Source: an uncultured Phascolarctobacterium sp.
GTDB lineage: Bacteria; Bacillota; Negativicutes; Acidaminococcales; Acidaminococcaceae
NCBI RefSeq assembly: GCF_900770955.1
Contig: NZ_CAAGLX010000021.1
Location: 1 to 64,000 of the forward strand
DNA length: 64,000 bases
Direction: 5' to 3'
The first letter of the stretch is position 1; every line of letters starts with the position of its first letter. A program made the position numbers and the translations under genes. This document shows, piece by piece, positions 49,437 through 58,626 of the stretch. The notes under the pieces are model-generated. The model saw only the letters and a list, made by a program, of their open reading frames with translations. It did not search any database and was not told where the DNA came from.

Positions 49437-51713
49437 ATGTTTGCTGTTAATGTTGCAATAAATTTACCGGTAAAAAATTTATTCCGTCAGTTTACCTACA
49501 GTGTGCCGGAAGCACTGCAGTTTATAGACAGCGGCTGGCGTGTAGTTGTTCCCTTCAGCGGTCAGAAGGTGGAAGGTTTTGTGGTAGAGCGTGTGCCGCT
49601 GCCTAGTGATGAAGTGCTGAGAAGTAAGCTGAAGCCGGTGGAGGCAGCTTTAGGTGATACGCCCTGGTTTGATAAGGAAATGCTGGCTACAGCCAAATGG
49701 ATGGCAGATTATTATATGTGCTCGCTGGCGGAGGCAATGCGCCTTTTTGTGCCGGGTAAGTCGAGCATTAAGCGACGTGCTGTGCGTGACGCGCAGGGAC
49801 GCTTGCTTTATTATGTTTATAATGAGCGTTTGCAGGAAAAAACTGTGTTGGCCTACCGCATCAATGCCGCAGGCAGGCAGGCGTTGGCTGCAGGAGTACT
49901 TGCCAAACGCGCCAAGGGGCAGCATGCCGCCTTGGGCATACTGGCACAGGCTGCAGGTGCGCTGAGCGTAAGCGAGCTGGCGCAGCAGGGCGTGAGCTCC
50001 GCTGTGGCGCGTGCATTGTCGCAGAACGGTTTGGCGGACGCAGTGCAGAAGCGTGTGCTGCGCAACAGCTACAACACGGTGCAGGATCGTGGCGAAAGCC
50101 TGCAGCTGACGGAGGAGCAGCAGGATGCCGCAGTAAAGATTAATCAGGCGATAGATGCGCAACCTGCGCAGTCGTTTTTGCTGCAGGGTATTACGGGCAG
50201 CGGCAAGACAGAGGTTTATCTGCGTGCGGCAGCTCATGCCGTTGATGCAGGTTGGCAGGTGCTGATGCTGGTGCCGGAAATTGCGCTGACGGCACAGCTG
50301 GTGAAACGCTTTCAGGCGTGGTTCGGCAGCGAAATTGCCGTGGCGCACAGCAAGCTGTCGCAAAATGAAAGAGGCGACGTGTGGTACCGCATGCGCACAG
50401 GCAAGGCAAGAGTTTTAATCGGTGTGCGCAGTGCAGTGTTCGCTCCGTTTGAAAAGCTGGGTCTGGTGATTGTCGACGAGGAGCACGAGGGAAGCTATAA
50501 GGAGGAGGACCACCGCCCGCATTACAATGCACGTGATGTTGCCCGCACCCGCTGCCGCCTGACCGGCGCAGCTTTGGTGCTTGGCAGTGCTACGCCGGAT
50601 TTGTGTACCTACTATAAGGCGCTGCAGGGCGAATGTACACATTTGCATCTTACGTCACGTCCGAACGGCGCTGCATTGCCTAAAGTTGAAATCGTGGATA
50701 TGCGTAAGGAGCTGGAGGCGCGCAATTTCAGCGTGCTGTCGCGCGCGCTGCAGCAGGCGCTGGTGATGACGGCGGCGGCGGGGGAGCAGGCGATTGTCCT
50801 CTTGAACCGCCGTGGCTATTCTACCTTTGTGATGTGCCGTGACTGCGGCCAGACGATTACCTGTCCGCATTGCGCAGTAGCAATGGTTTACCATAAGAAG
50901 AACGAGGATTTGCGATGCCATTACTGCGGTAACACAATGCCGTTGCCGCAGGAGTGCCCGAACTGTCACAGCCGCCGCATCAAATATTTCGGCAGCGGTA
51001 CGCAGAAGGCCGAAGAACAGCTGCAGCAGCTGCCGGAGGTGCGTGTGCTGCGCATGGATCAGGATTCGACTGTGGCGAAGTTTGCGCATGCCGATATCTT
51101 GCGGCGCTTTGCCGACGGTGCGGCCAATGTGCTGATAGGCACGCAGATGGTGGCGAAGGGACACGATATTCCTAATGTAACGCTGGTGGGAGTGCTGGCG
51201 GCGGATAGCACGCTGCATCTGCCGGATTACAGAGCGTCGGAACGTGCCTTTTCGCTGCTGACGCAGGCAGCGGGGCGTGCGGGACGCGGTGACAGGCCGG
51301 GACATGTAATATTCCAGACCTATGATCCGGATAACCCGATTCTGCAGCTGGCGGTGACGCAGGATTACGACACCTTTGCCAAGAGTGAGCTGCAGGAACG
51401 TCAGAACTATTTTTATCCGCCGTTCGCTCAGATGCTCAAGCTGCAGGTGGTTGACAAGGATGAGGGGGCAGGACTGGCGTTGGCGCAGCAGGTTGTCTTT
51501 TATCTGCAGAGCTTGAAGCTGCAAGGAAAGCTGGAGGATTTGCTGATTGCAGGACCGTTTCCCTCACTGGTGGCGAAGGTCTATGACCTGTATCGCTTCA
51601 ATGTGCTGCTGAAGGCGCAGGACCTGCGAGAGACCAAGGAGGCGCTGTTGAACAGCGAATTTAAGGAAAAAGCAAATTTATACTTTAATGTTGACCCTGT
51701 AAGTGTAATTTAA
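49437..51713 (+). CDS. priA: Primosomal protein N' (replication restart helicase)
   Basis: 758 residues from ATG 49437 (AGGAGG 5 bp upstream). N-terminal DNA-binding domain, a winged-helix part, DEAH-type helicase with Walker A GITGSGKTEVY and DEEH in VDEEHEGSYKEED, a zinc-binding insert (CRDCGQTITCPHC, CHYCGNTMPL, CPNC) and the second RecA lobe with QAAGRAGRGDRPG. It reloads the replisome at stalled forks. Extended -10 TGCTATAAT at 49397-49405. It opens the cluster that normally continues with def-fmt. Confidence 0.97.
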   Translation: MFAVNVAINLPVKNLFRQFTYSVPEALQFIDSGWRVVVPFSGQKVEGFVVERVPLPSDEVLRSKLKPVEAALGDTPWFDKEMLATAKWMADYYMCSLAEAMRLFVPGKSSIKRRAVRDAQGRLLYYVYNERLQEKTVLAYRINAAGRQALAAGVLAKRAKGQHAALGILAQAAGALSVSELAQQGVSSAVARALSQNGLADAVQKRVLRNSYNTVQDRGESLQLTEEQQDAAVKINQAIDAQPAQSFLLQGITGSGKTEVYLRAAAHAVDAGWQVLMLVPEIALTAQLVKRFQAWFGSEIAVAHSKLSQNERGDVWYRMRTGKARVLIGVRSAVFAPFEKLGLVIVDEEHEGSYKEEDHRPHYNARDVARTRCRLTGAALVLGSATPDLCTYYKALQGECTHLHLTSRPNGAALPKVEIVDMRKELEARNFSVLSRALQQALVMTAAAGEQAIVLLNRRGYSTFVMCRDCGQTITCPHCAVAMVYHKKNEDLRCHYCGNTMPLPQECPNCHSRRIKYFGSGTQKAEEQLQQLPEVRVLRMDQDSTVAKFAHADILRRFADGAANVLIGTQMVAKGHDIPNVTLVGVLAADSTLHLPDYRASERAFSLLTQAAGRAGRGDRPGHVIFQTYDPDNPILQLAVTQDYDTFAKSELQERQNYFYPPFAQMLKLQVVDKDEGAGLALAQQVVFYLQSLKLQGKLEDLLIAGPFPSLVAKVYDLYRFNVLLKAQDLRETKEALLNSEFKEKANLYFNVDPVSVI

Positions 51714-51840
51714 CATGGTAAATGATTGTATAAAAACAGAGTTTGTGTTACAATATAGGAAATTTAACACTGCTAATACCGGTAGAGTGTTGCAAAAAAT
51801 CTGCCGGTGTCAGCAAATTGATTAATGGGAGTAATTGTTT

Positions 51841-52875
51841 ATGAGCATGCAGATGGAATTTATCAAGGTGCTGCCGTCGCCGCAGGCCTTAATGGAGGAT
51901 TATCCGGTAAGTAAGGCTTCGAAGCTGCTGAAGCTGCAGCGTGACGAGGCTATAAAGAATATTTTTACAGGCAAGGATGACCGCTTTTTGCTGGTTATCG
52001 GTCCTTGCTCCAGCGATAATGAGGACGCTGTGCTGGACTACGTTTATCGTCTGGCCAAGCTGCAGGAAAAGGTACAGGATAAAATTTTTATCGTACCGCG
52101 CCTGTACACCAACAAGCCGCGTACTATCGGCGTAGGCTACAAGGGTATGCTGCACCAGCCTTCTCCCGAGGGTGAAGAGGACATGTTGGGCGGTATTATT
52201 GCCATCCGTAAAATGAACGTGCGCGTGGTAGAAGAAACAGGCCTGACCGGTGCGGAGGAAATTCTCTATCCTGAGGTTTTCCGCTATCTGTCCGATTTGC
52301 TGAGCTATGCCGCAGTTGGCGCACGCTCCAGCGAGGACCAGCTGCACCGCATGATTGCCAGCGGCGTAGGCATTCCCGTAGGCATGAAGAATCCTACCAG
52401 CGGCGATTTGTCCGTTATGCTCAACAGTGTGGCGGCAGCGCAGCATGAGCAGGAATTCCTATTCCGTGGCTGGGAGGTGCGCACCAAGGGCAATCCGCTG
52501 GCGCATTCCATTCTGCGCGGTTATGTTGACCCCATCGGCAACAGTTTCCCCAACTACCATTATGAGGTGCTGAAAATCGTTATTGATATGTACGCAGAAC
52601 GTCAGTTGCAGAATCCGGCAATTATTGTGGATACCAACCACGCCAACTCCGGCAAAAAATATCTGGAGCAAATCCGCATTGCCAAGGACATCGTGCATTC
52701 CCGTAAGCTGAATGCCGATATCAACAGAATCGTCAAGGGTCTGATGATTGAAAGCTATATCGAGGACGGTGCTCAGGGCGTGCATGACGGCGTTTACGGC
52801 AAATCTATTACCGACCCCTGCTTGGGCTGGGAAAAAACGGAAAGACTGTTGCTTGACCTGGCGGAAGAATTGTGA
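51841..52875 (+). CDS. aroF: 3-deoxy-7-phosphoheptulonate (DAHP) synthase, type I
   Basis: 344 residues from ATG 51841 (GGGAG 9 bp upstream; TTG 51835 is also in frame). LLVIGPCSSDNEDAVLDYVYRLA, PRLYTNKPRTIGVGYKGMLHQP, ARSSEDQLHRMIASG, VGMKNPTSG and PAIIVDTNHANSGKK are the AroFGH barrel hallmarks (metal-binding Cys, His, Glu and Asp included). First step of the shikimate pathway. The short N-terminus suggests feedback control like that of E. coli isozymes; the effector cannot be read. Confidence 0.95.
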   Translation: MSMQMEFIKVLPSPQALMEDYPVSKASKLLKLQRDEAIKNIFTGKDDRFLLVIGPCSSDNEDAVLDYVYRLAKLQEKVQDKIFIVPRLYTNKPRTIGVGYKGMLHQPSPEGEEDMLGGIIAIRKMNVRVVEETGLTGAEEILYPEVFRYLSDLLSYAAVGARSSEDQLHRMIASGVGIPVGMKNPTSGDLSVMLNSVAAAQHEQEFLFRGWEVRTKGNPLAHSILRGYVDPIGNSFPNYHYEVLKIVIDMYAERQLQNPAIIVDTNHANSGKKYLEQIRIAKDIVHSRKLNADINRIVKGLMIESYIEDGAQGVHDGVYGKSITDPCLGWEKTERLLLDLAEEL

Positions 52876-52891
52876 ACATGATAAGTATGAG

Positions 52892-52922
52892 CTGCTGCGG
52901 CGAAGGCTGCAGCAGTTTTTTT
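52892..52922 (+). terminator. Terminator of the DAHP synthase gene
   Basis: CTGCTG and CAGCAG arms (52892-52916) followed by a run of seven T. Confidence 0.8.
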
Positions 52923-52928
52923 GCATGC

Positions 52929-52955
52929 AAAAAAACCGCCTGCTTTAGCAGGCGG
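52929..52955 (-). terminator. Terminator of the minus-strand ACT gene
   Basis: CCGCCTGC / GCAGGCGG (52936-52955) followed on the minus strand by a run of T. Confidence 0.9.
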
Positions 52956-52975
52956 CCTCTAAACATTCTCAGCTA

Positions 52976-53386
52976 TTAAAATGTTTCCAGCAGCTTGTAG
53001 CCACGACCGATGAGGAAAGTGGCAGTTTCCGGTTCGTTGGTTTTGAAAACTACTACCGGCTTAACGTTATCACGGTTAAAGGAAATATACAGATAGGAAA
53101 TGTCGATGTTGGCACCGTGGATAGCGGAAAGAATTCCGTCCAGATAACCCGGAGTATCGTTCATCTCTACGGCAATAACCTTGTCCTGACGGCATTGGTA
53201 GCCTTCTGCCTTCAGCACCTCGATAGCAGTTTCTGCCTTGTCCACAATCAGGCGCACGATGCCGAATTCCGCACTGTCATTGGCCAGCATGGTGTAAATA
53301 TTGATATTGGCTTTAGCGAGAATGGTAGTGATTTTGAACAAACCACCCTCATTGTTTTCGGTGAATAAAGAAACCTGGTTCAGCAT
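52976..53386 (-). CDS. Tandem ACT domain protein
   Basis: 136 residues containing two ACT domains (about 1-65 and 70-136): LNQVSLFTENNEGGLFKITTILAKANINIYTM and VIAVEMNDTPGYLDGILSAIHGANIDISYLYIS. This type is found near phenylacetate-CoA ligase or aromatic amino acid genes and probably senses an amino acid. It is convergent with the DAHP synthase gene, which fits an aromatic amino acid link, though this is inference. GGAGG lies upstream of the start (ATG 53386). Confidence 0.88.
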   Translation of the reverse strand: MLNQVSLFTENNEGGLFKITTILAKANINIYTMLANDSAEFGIVRLIVDKAETAIEVLKAEGYQCRQDKVIAVEMNDTPGYLDGILSAIHGANIDISYLYISFNRDNVKPVVVFKTNEPETATFLIGRGYKLLETF

Positions 53387-53769
53387 ATGAAAAAATCCTC
53401 CCTAAATTATCATAAAGCGGGCTGTACTGTTGTCAGTTTTTGCTTGCTTAATAAAAAATTATAGCACAAAATTTGATGAGAAGAAAGAGGCTTTTGTAAA
53501 GTTATCTTTGCCTGACGCAAGCTATTGTGAAGTGAAAGAGGACAAAAATAATATTTGTTTTTGTTTTGAAAGAAGCAAATAACAGGTTTTTGGGTTAAGG
53601 CTGATGCTTGCTAACCATTTTAATCTTTAGCGTAAATGTTTCAGTAGACTTCTGGTTGAAACGAATAAAGATTTCAAATTACTTGATTTTTCGTATGAAA
53701 GTGCTATAATAATTCTTACAATATATGAACAAACATCGAAGTGTTTGCAAGAAGGCGGAGGTTGATAGT
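53387..53769 (+). promoter_or_regulatory. Intergenic region with the promoter of the sugar-binding lipoprotein gene
   Basis: Mostly AT-rich without genes. TTGATT (53683-53688), 16-bp spacer and TATAAT (53705-53710, with TGC before it) form the plus-strand promoter; the first half holds the minus-strand ACT gene's upstream region. I see no other structure. Confidence 0.65.
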
Positions 53770-54807
53770 ATGGGTATGAAGAAATTATTAGCAGTTTTAT
53801 TCTCGGCTTTACTGCTTATAGGCGTTGCAGGCTGCGGCGGCAACAATGCACAACAGGGCGCGGTGACACAAAAGGTTATGAACGCCAAAACTAAGCAGGA
53901 TTTTGAGCCTGTGACGGAAATCAAGGAAGGGCGCAAAAATGTCTATGCTGTGCTCAAGGTTATGAAGGGTAACTACTGGGAAGAAGTTATCCGCGGTATT
54001 AAGGACGGTGCAGCCAAGGCTGACGTTAACGTTTATGTAGGCGGCGTTATGAAGGACGGCGACTGGGAGCTGCAGCGCGATATGGTTAAGGAGCTTCCCG
54101 GCAAAAAGGCGGACGCAGTTATTCTTGCTCCGGCGGACAGCTCCAATATGACGGCAAGTGCGAAAACTTTGCGTGAGCAGAAGCTGCCGGTTTTCCTGGT
54201 TGATACCGCATTGAGCAGCAATGATTATGATGCAGCTTTCCTTACCAACAACCTAGAGGCCGGTGCCGAGGTTTGCCAACAGATGGTGGAGCAGATGAAG
54301 GCTAACGGTGTGAAGGAATCCGAGGAGGCAACAGTTTTGGTACATGTCAGCACCTTGGCCAGCACCACGATTGCCGACCGTCTGAACAGCATTATGGCAA
54401 ACTGGGGTAAATTTGCTCCTGCAAGCTGGAAAATCGAACATGATTATATTATTAACTATGGTGATGAAGCGGGCGCAGTTAAGCTGGTTGCCGAAAAAAT
54501 CAAAAACACTCATAATGTTAAAGGCATTATTGCCTGCAACAACGGCTCCACCAATGCGACCGTTGAGGCTGTAATGGCTGCTGGCCGTAAGGATATTGCC
54601 ATTACCGGCTTTGACCTTGGCAAAAAGACTTTGCTTGCTCTTGAGGACAAAAACTATAGCATTGCCGTTGCTGTACAAAATCAGTACAAAATGGGCTATG
54701 AGGCTGTAATAGCTGCAGCTGCTGCAGTCAAAGATGGCAGCAAGCCTGCACAGAAGCTGGTGAATACAGGTATCCGTATAGTAGATAAAAACAATTATAA
54801 AAAATAA
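53770..54807 (+). CDS. Orphan sugar ABC transporter substrate-binding lipoprotein
   Basis: 345 residues from ATG 53770 (GGAGG 8 bp upstream; the frame extends to 53725). Lipoprotein signal MGMKKLLAVLFSALLLIGVAG with lipidated C22, then a type I periplasmic-binding fold (YAVLKVMKGNYWEEVIRGIKDGA, ADAVILAPADSSNMT, GIIACNNGSTNATVEAV, AITGFDLGKKTLLALED). It resembles RbsB-type proteins but has no permease or ATPase beside it. It could feed the RbsAC transporter or another one; the sugar is unknown. Confidence 0.88.
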   Translation: MGMKKLLAVLFSALLLIGVAGCGGNNAQQGAVTQKVMNAKTKQDFEPVTEIKEGRKNVYAVLKVMKGNYWEEVIRGIKDGAAKADVNVYVGGVMKDGDWELQRDMVKELPGKKADAVILAPADSSNMTASAKTLREQKLPVFLVDTALSSNDYDAAFLTNNLEAGAEVCQQMVEQMKANGVKESEEATVLVHVSTLASTTIADRLNSIMANWGKFAPASWKIEHDYIINYGDEAGAVKLVAEKIKNTHNVKGIIACNNGSTNATVEAVMAAGRKDIAITGFDLGKKTLLALEDKNYSIAVAVQNQYKMGYEAVIAAAAAVKDGSKPAQKLVNTGIRIVDKNNYKK

Positions 54808-54820
54808 ATAAATAATACTG

Positions 54821-54870
54821 AAAAGCCTTCTGATGATGACTGGGAAATCCGCCTGACGCAGAAGGCTTTT
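54821..54870. terminator. Terminator after the sugar-binding lipoprotein gene
   Basis: AAAAGCCTTCTG (54821-54832) pairs perfectly with CAGAAGGCTTTT (54859-54870). Confidence 0.88.
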
Positions 54871-54975
54871 GCCGTTTGGGCCTAAATATATGAGGAAGCC
54901 TGCACAGAGAATTTGTTTTTTTCTGTAGTAATGTGTTATAATGAACTATTGGAATAGCTACAAGGAGGAACAAAA

Positions 54976-55458
54976 ATGGCTAAGTTAAAAATAGTGGTTG
55001 CCGGCGCTCCGGTGCTGCGTGAGGTAGCTCAACCGGTAGAGCGTATAGATAAAAAATTGCAGCGTCTGCTGCGTGATATGGCAGAAACAATGTATGCTGC
55101 CGACGGCGTGGGCCTGGCTGCACCGCAGGTTGGCGTAAGCAAGCGTATTGTGGTTATCGACGTAGGCGAGGGCCTGTACGAGCTGATTAACCCTGAAATT
55201 GTTAAACGCGAGGGCAAGGTACTGGGCAGCGAGGGCTGCCTTTCCGTACCTGATTACGAGGGCGAGGTAGAGCGCTCCGAATATGTGGAATGCGAATTTA
55301 CTGACAAAACCGGTCAGCGCATGCTGCTTTCCGCAAGTGGTCTTTTGGCTATCTGCATTCAGCATGAGCTGGATCATCTGGACGGCATTCTGTTCATCGA
55401 CAAGGCTAAAACCATTTCACCCAAGCAAAAGGAAAACCCCGAAGATTTCGTAAGATAA
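54976..55458 (+). CDS. def: Peptide deformylase
   Basis: 160 residues. The three family motifs are GVGLAAPQVG, EGCLSVP and QHELDHLDG (HExxH-type metal site with the Cys of motif 2). It removes the formyl group from nascent proteins. Behind CAAGGAGG; fmt starts 39 bp later, its usual partner. Confidence 0.97.
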   Translation: MAKLKIVVAGAPVLREVAQPVERIDKKLQRLLRDMAETMYAADGVGLAAPQVGVSKRIVVIDVGEGLYELINPEIVKREGKVLGSEGCLSVPDYEGEVERSEYVECEFTDKTGQRMLLSASGLLAICIQHELDHLDGILFIDKAKTISPKQKENPEDFVR

Positions 55459-55497
55459 AGCGGGGCACGGATACGAAAGATATACGGAGGAGAACAA

Positions 55498-56433
55498 ATG
55501 CGTATAGTATTTATGGGAACGCCGGATTTCGCTGTAGGCAGCCTGCAGGCGCTGTGCGAAAGCGGCAAGCATGAAATTCTGGCAGTAGTAACACAGCCGG
55601 ACCGTCCGAAGGGTCGCGGCAACAAGCTGCTGCAGACACCTGTTAAGGAATATGCGCTGGAGCAGGGACTGACTGTTTACCAGCCGCAAAAGGTAAAAAC
55701 TCCCGATTTCGTCGAGCTGCTGCATGAGCTGCAGCCGGAGTTGATTGTAGTAGCTGCCTTCGGCCAGTTTTTGAGCAAAGAAATTCTGGAGCTGCCGAAA
55801 TACGGCTGCATCAATGTGCATGCTTCGTTGCTGCCGAAGTATCGCGGTGCGGCGCCGATTCAGTATGCCATCATCAAGGGCGAAAAGGAATCTGGCGTAA
55901 CGATTATGCAGATGGATATCGGTATGGATACCGGCGCTATGCTGGACAAGGTAGTAGTGCCTATCGAAGAAAATACAACGATGGGCGAGCTGCATGACGC
56001 TCTGCGTGAGCAGGGTGCGGCGCTGCTGCTCGAGGTTATCGACAAAATTGCGGCAGGTACTGCCGTTGCGGAGCCGCAGGATGATGCGCAGGCTACCTAT
56101 GCAACGCTTCTGGACCGCAGTATGGAGCATATCGACTGGAGTAAAACGGCGCAGGAGGTGCATAACCTTATCCGCGGCTTTAACCCTGCACCCAGCACCT
56201 TTACCAAGCTGCCGAATGGCAAGAGCCTGAAAATCTGGGGCAGCAAAATGACTGATAAAAACAGCACTGCTGCTGCCGGTACCGTTATCGAAACCGGCAA
56301 GCACAGCTTCTTTGTGGCTTGCGGTGAGGGCGTACTGGAAATCACCGAGGTGCAGCCAGAATCCAAGAAACGTATGCCGGCGCAGGTGTTCCTGAACGGC
56401 CGCGGCGTACAGGAGGGCGACTTGCTTGCCTGA
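55498..56433 (+). CDS. fmt: Methionyl-tRNA formyltransferase
   Basis: 311 residues. MRIVFMGTPDFAVGSLQAL, VVTQPDRPKGRG, and the catalytic INVHASLLPKYRGAAPIQYAII loop with Asn, His and Asp. It formylates initiator Met-tRNA. Behind GGAGGAGAAC; DUF116 gene 32 bp later. Confidence 0.96.
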   Translation: MRIVFMGTPDFAVGSLQALCESGKHEILAVVTQPDRPKGRGNKLLQTPVKEYALEQGLTVYQPQKVKTPDFVELLHELQPELIVVAAFGQFLSKEILELPKYGCINVHASLLPKYRGAAPIQYAIIKGEKESGVTIMQMDIGMDTGAMLDKVVVPIEENTTMGELHDALREQGAALLLEVIDKIAAGTAVAEPQDDAQATYATLLDRSMEHIDWSKTAQEVHNLIRGFNPAPSTFTKLPNGKSLKIWGSKMTDKNSTAAAGTVIETGKHSFFVACGEGVLEITEVQPESKKRMPAQVFLNGRGVQEGDLLA

Positions 56434-56465
56434 AGCAGGCTGTAAATTGAAGGAGTAATCTTTTA

Positions 56466-57281
56466 ATGAACGAAGACAGTGTATTTAAGCCTAAAAAACG
56501 TATATTTATGGCTCTGACATCCATCAGCGCCGTATTAGGTGCGTTGATGTTCTATGTTGTCTGGAAAGTAACATTTCCGGGCCTTTATGAAATCAGCCGT
56601 TTTCTGCCGATAGTCTTCGGCTTTTTCGGCGTACTTATAGTGTTGGCGATGCTCAGCGGTGTGCTGGGAATTGTTATGGCGCTGTTGGGAATACCAGTGC
56701 TCAAAATTTTGTATTTTTGGGCGTGGAAGGCGATTAATATTCTCTTCCCCTTTGCGGTAGTATTGGGACGCTTGTTCAATATTCCCCGTGTACGCATTGA
56801 GCAATCCTTTATCGAGGTCAGCAACAATCTGGTGCTGCAGCATAAGGTGAAGGTGCCTGCCAACCGAATTATGATTTTAACACCGCATTGTATCCAGCTG
56901 GATACCTGCGTACATAAGATAACCCGTAACGTAGAAAACTGCCGTCAGTGCGGAGGCTGCAGTGTAGGCGCTATGCTGGGGCTGGCGCACAAGTACGGCT
57001 GCCATTTTGCCGTAGCTACTGGCGGTACGCTGGCAAGGCAGATGGTTAAGCAGGCAAGGCCGAAGGCTATTGTTGCCGTGGCCTGCGAGCGTGATCTGAC
57101 CAGCGGCATTCAGGACGTGTTTCCGCTGCCGGTTCTGGGCGTTTTAAACGAGCGTCCCTTTGGTCCCTGTTTTAATACACGGGTAGATATCAATAAGCTG
57201 GAAGCAGCAATTTTAGCATTTATGGAAGATGATGAGGAAGAAACAAAGCATGCGGAAGGAACAAAAAGCAAATTATCCTGA
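56466..57281 (+). CDS. DUF116 membrane protein
   Basis: 271 residues. Two or three N-terminal membrane segments (about 15-100), then a cytoplasmic Cys-rich domain: MILTPHCIQLDTCVHKITRNVENCRQCGGCSVG, ACERDLTSGI and GVLNERPFGPC, the DUF116 signature. Function unknown; the family is a regular member of the fmt-rsmB cluster in anaerobic Firmicutes. The Cys pattern could bind an iron-sulfur cluster or metal. Overlaps rsmB. Confidence 0.88.
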   Translation: MNEDSVFKPKKRIFMALTSISAVLGALMFYVVWKVTFPGLYEISRFLPIVFGFFGVLIVLAMLSGVLGIVMALLGIPVLKILYFWAWKAINILFPFAVVLGRLFNIPRVRIEQSFIEVSNNLVLQHKVKVPANRIMILTPHCIQLDTCVHKITRNVENCRQCGGCSVGAMLGLAHKYGCHFAVATGGTLARQMVKQARPKAIVAVACERDLTSGIQDVFPLPVLGVLNERPFGPCFNTRVDINKLEAAILAFMEDDEEETKHAEGTKSKLS

Positions 57282-58611
57282 GAGCGCCCGCGGAGCAGCG
57301 GCGCTTTTGGTGCGTATGGTGCTGGAGGACGGCGCTTATACGAATATAGCGTTGAACCAGTATCTGCGCGGCAGCAGACTGAGCGACCTTGACAGAAGGC
57401 TGGCAACGGAGCTGGTATACGGTACGGTGAAGGCCAGCGGTACGCTTGACTGGTATCTGGCCCAGTGCGTCAGCCGTCCGCTGGACAAGGTGGCCGGTGA
57501 TATTCTGGCAATACTGCGCATCAGTACCTATCAGCTGCTGTATATGACGCGTATTCCTGCGTCAGCGGCAGTAAATGAGGCTGTAAAGTTGGCGCGCTCG
57601 GTGAGCCATGAGGGCAGTGCCAAGTTCGTCAACGGCGTGCTGCGCGGTCTGCTGCGTAAGCAGGAGGCAGGCGCGTTCGTCCTGCCTGATGCCGAAAAGC
57701 AGGATGCCGATTATCTGTCGCTGAAATATTACCATCCGCGCTGGCTGGTAAAGCGCTGGTTGGGACCGTGGGGACGCGGTGGCACCGAACGTCTGCTGGC
57801 GTTTGATAATACGGCTGCACCGGTGTGCCTGCGTGCTAATACGCTGATGACTACGCGCGACAAGCTGCTTGCTGACTTGGCGGAAATGGGCGCACAGGTG
57901 CGTGCTTCCGAATGGAGTCCCTATGGCATTGTGGCAGAGCATCTGCCGTCGCTGCATACACTTTTGGCAGCGCTGCCGCAGCATTTTTATATTCAGGACG
58001 AAAGCTCCATGCTGGTAGCGCCGGTGCTGGCGCCGCAGTCGGGAATGCGTGTGCTGGATATGTGCAGTGCTCCCGGCGGCAAGGCAACACATATGGCACA
58101 GCTTATGCAGGATAAGGGCGAGGTTATCGCCTGCGATATCCACGAGCACAAGCTGGAGCTGATCGGCGAAAATGCTGCCCGTCTGGGTATGAAGAGTGTT
58201 AAGGCGCTGCAGAACGATGCTCTGAAGCTGCGCAGCGAATGGCTGGGGGCGTTTGACCGTGTACTGGTGGATGCACCCTGCTCCGGTCTGGGTGTGCTGC
58301 GGCGCCGTGCGGAAGCACGCTGGCGTAAGCAGCGTAAGGACTTGAAGCTGTTCCCGCCGCTGCAGCTGGCAATTTTGCATAACGCCGCGCAATATGTAAA
58401 GGACGGCGGCACTTTGGTATACAGCACCTGCACGATTGAGCAGAGTGAAAACCATTATCTGGTAGAAGAGTTTTTGGCACAGCATCCCGAATGGCAGCGC
58501 GTGGAATTCACACATCCGCTGACGGGTGAGCAGGTACAGGAGCTGCAGCTTCTGCCGCAAAATGACGGCATTGACGGCTTTTATATCTGTAAGCTGATGA
58601 AAAAGCAGTAA
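57250..58611 (+). CDS. rsmB: 16S rRNA (cytosine(967)-C(5))-methyltransferase RsmB
   Basis: 453 residues from ATG 57250 (GAGGAAG 9 bp upstream; ATG 57229 and 57232 are also in frame). N-terminal NusB-like RNA-binding domain (about 10-140), then the Rossmann methylase with SAM motif LDMCSAPGGKATHMA and catalytic Cys in DAPCSG and STCTIEQSENH. Overlaps the DUF116 stop by about 30 bp; rlmN follows. Confidence 0.94.
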   Translation: MRKEQKANYPESARGAAALLVRMVLEDGAYTNIALNQYLRGSRLSDLDRRLATELVYGTVKASGTLDWYLAQCVSRPLDKVAGDILAILRISTYQLLYMTRIPASAAVNEAVKLARSVSHEGSAKFVNGVLRGLLRKQEAGAFVLPDAEKQDADYLSLKYYHPRWLVKRWLGPWGRGGTERLLAFDNTAAPVCLRANTLMTTRDKLLADLAEMGAQVRASEWSPYGIVAEHLPSLHTLLAALPQHFYIQDESSMLVAPVLAPQSGMRVLDMCSAPGGKATHMAQLMQDKGEVIACDIHEHKLELIGENAARLGMKSVKALQNDALKLRSEWLGAFDRVLVDAPCSGLGVLRRRAEARWRKQRKDLKLFPPLQLAILHNAAQYVKDGGTLVYSTCTIEQSENHYLVEEFLAQHPEWQRVEFTHPLTGEQVQELQLLPQNDGIDGFYICKLMKKQ

Positions 58612-58626
58612 TATAGAGGTAAGAGA

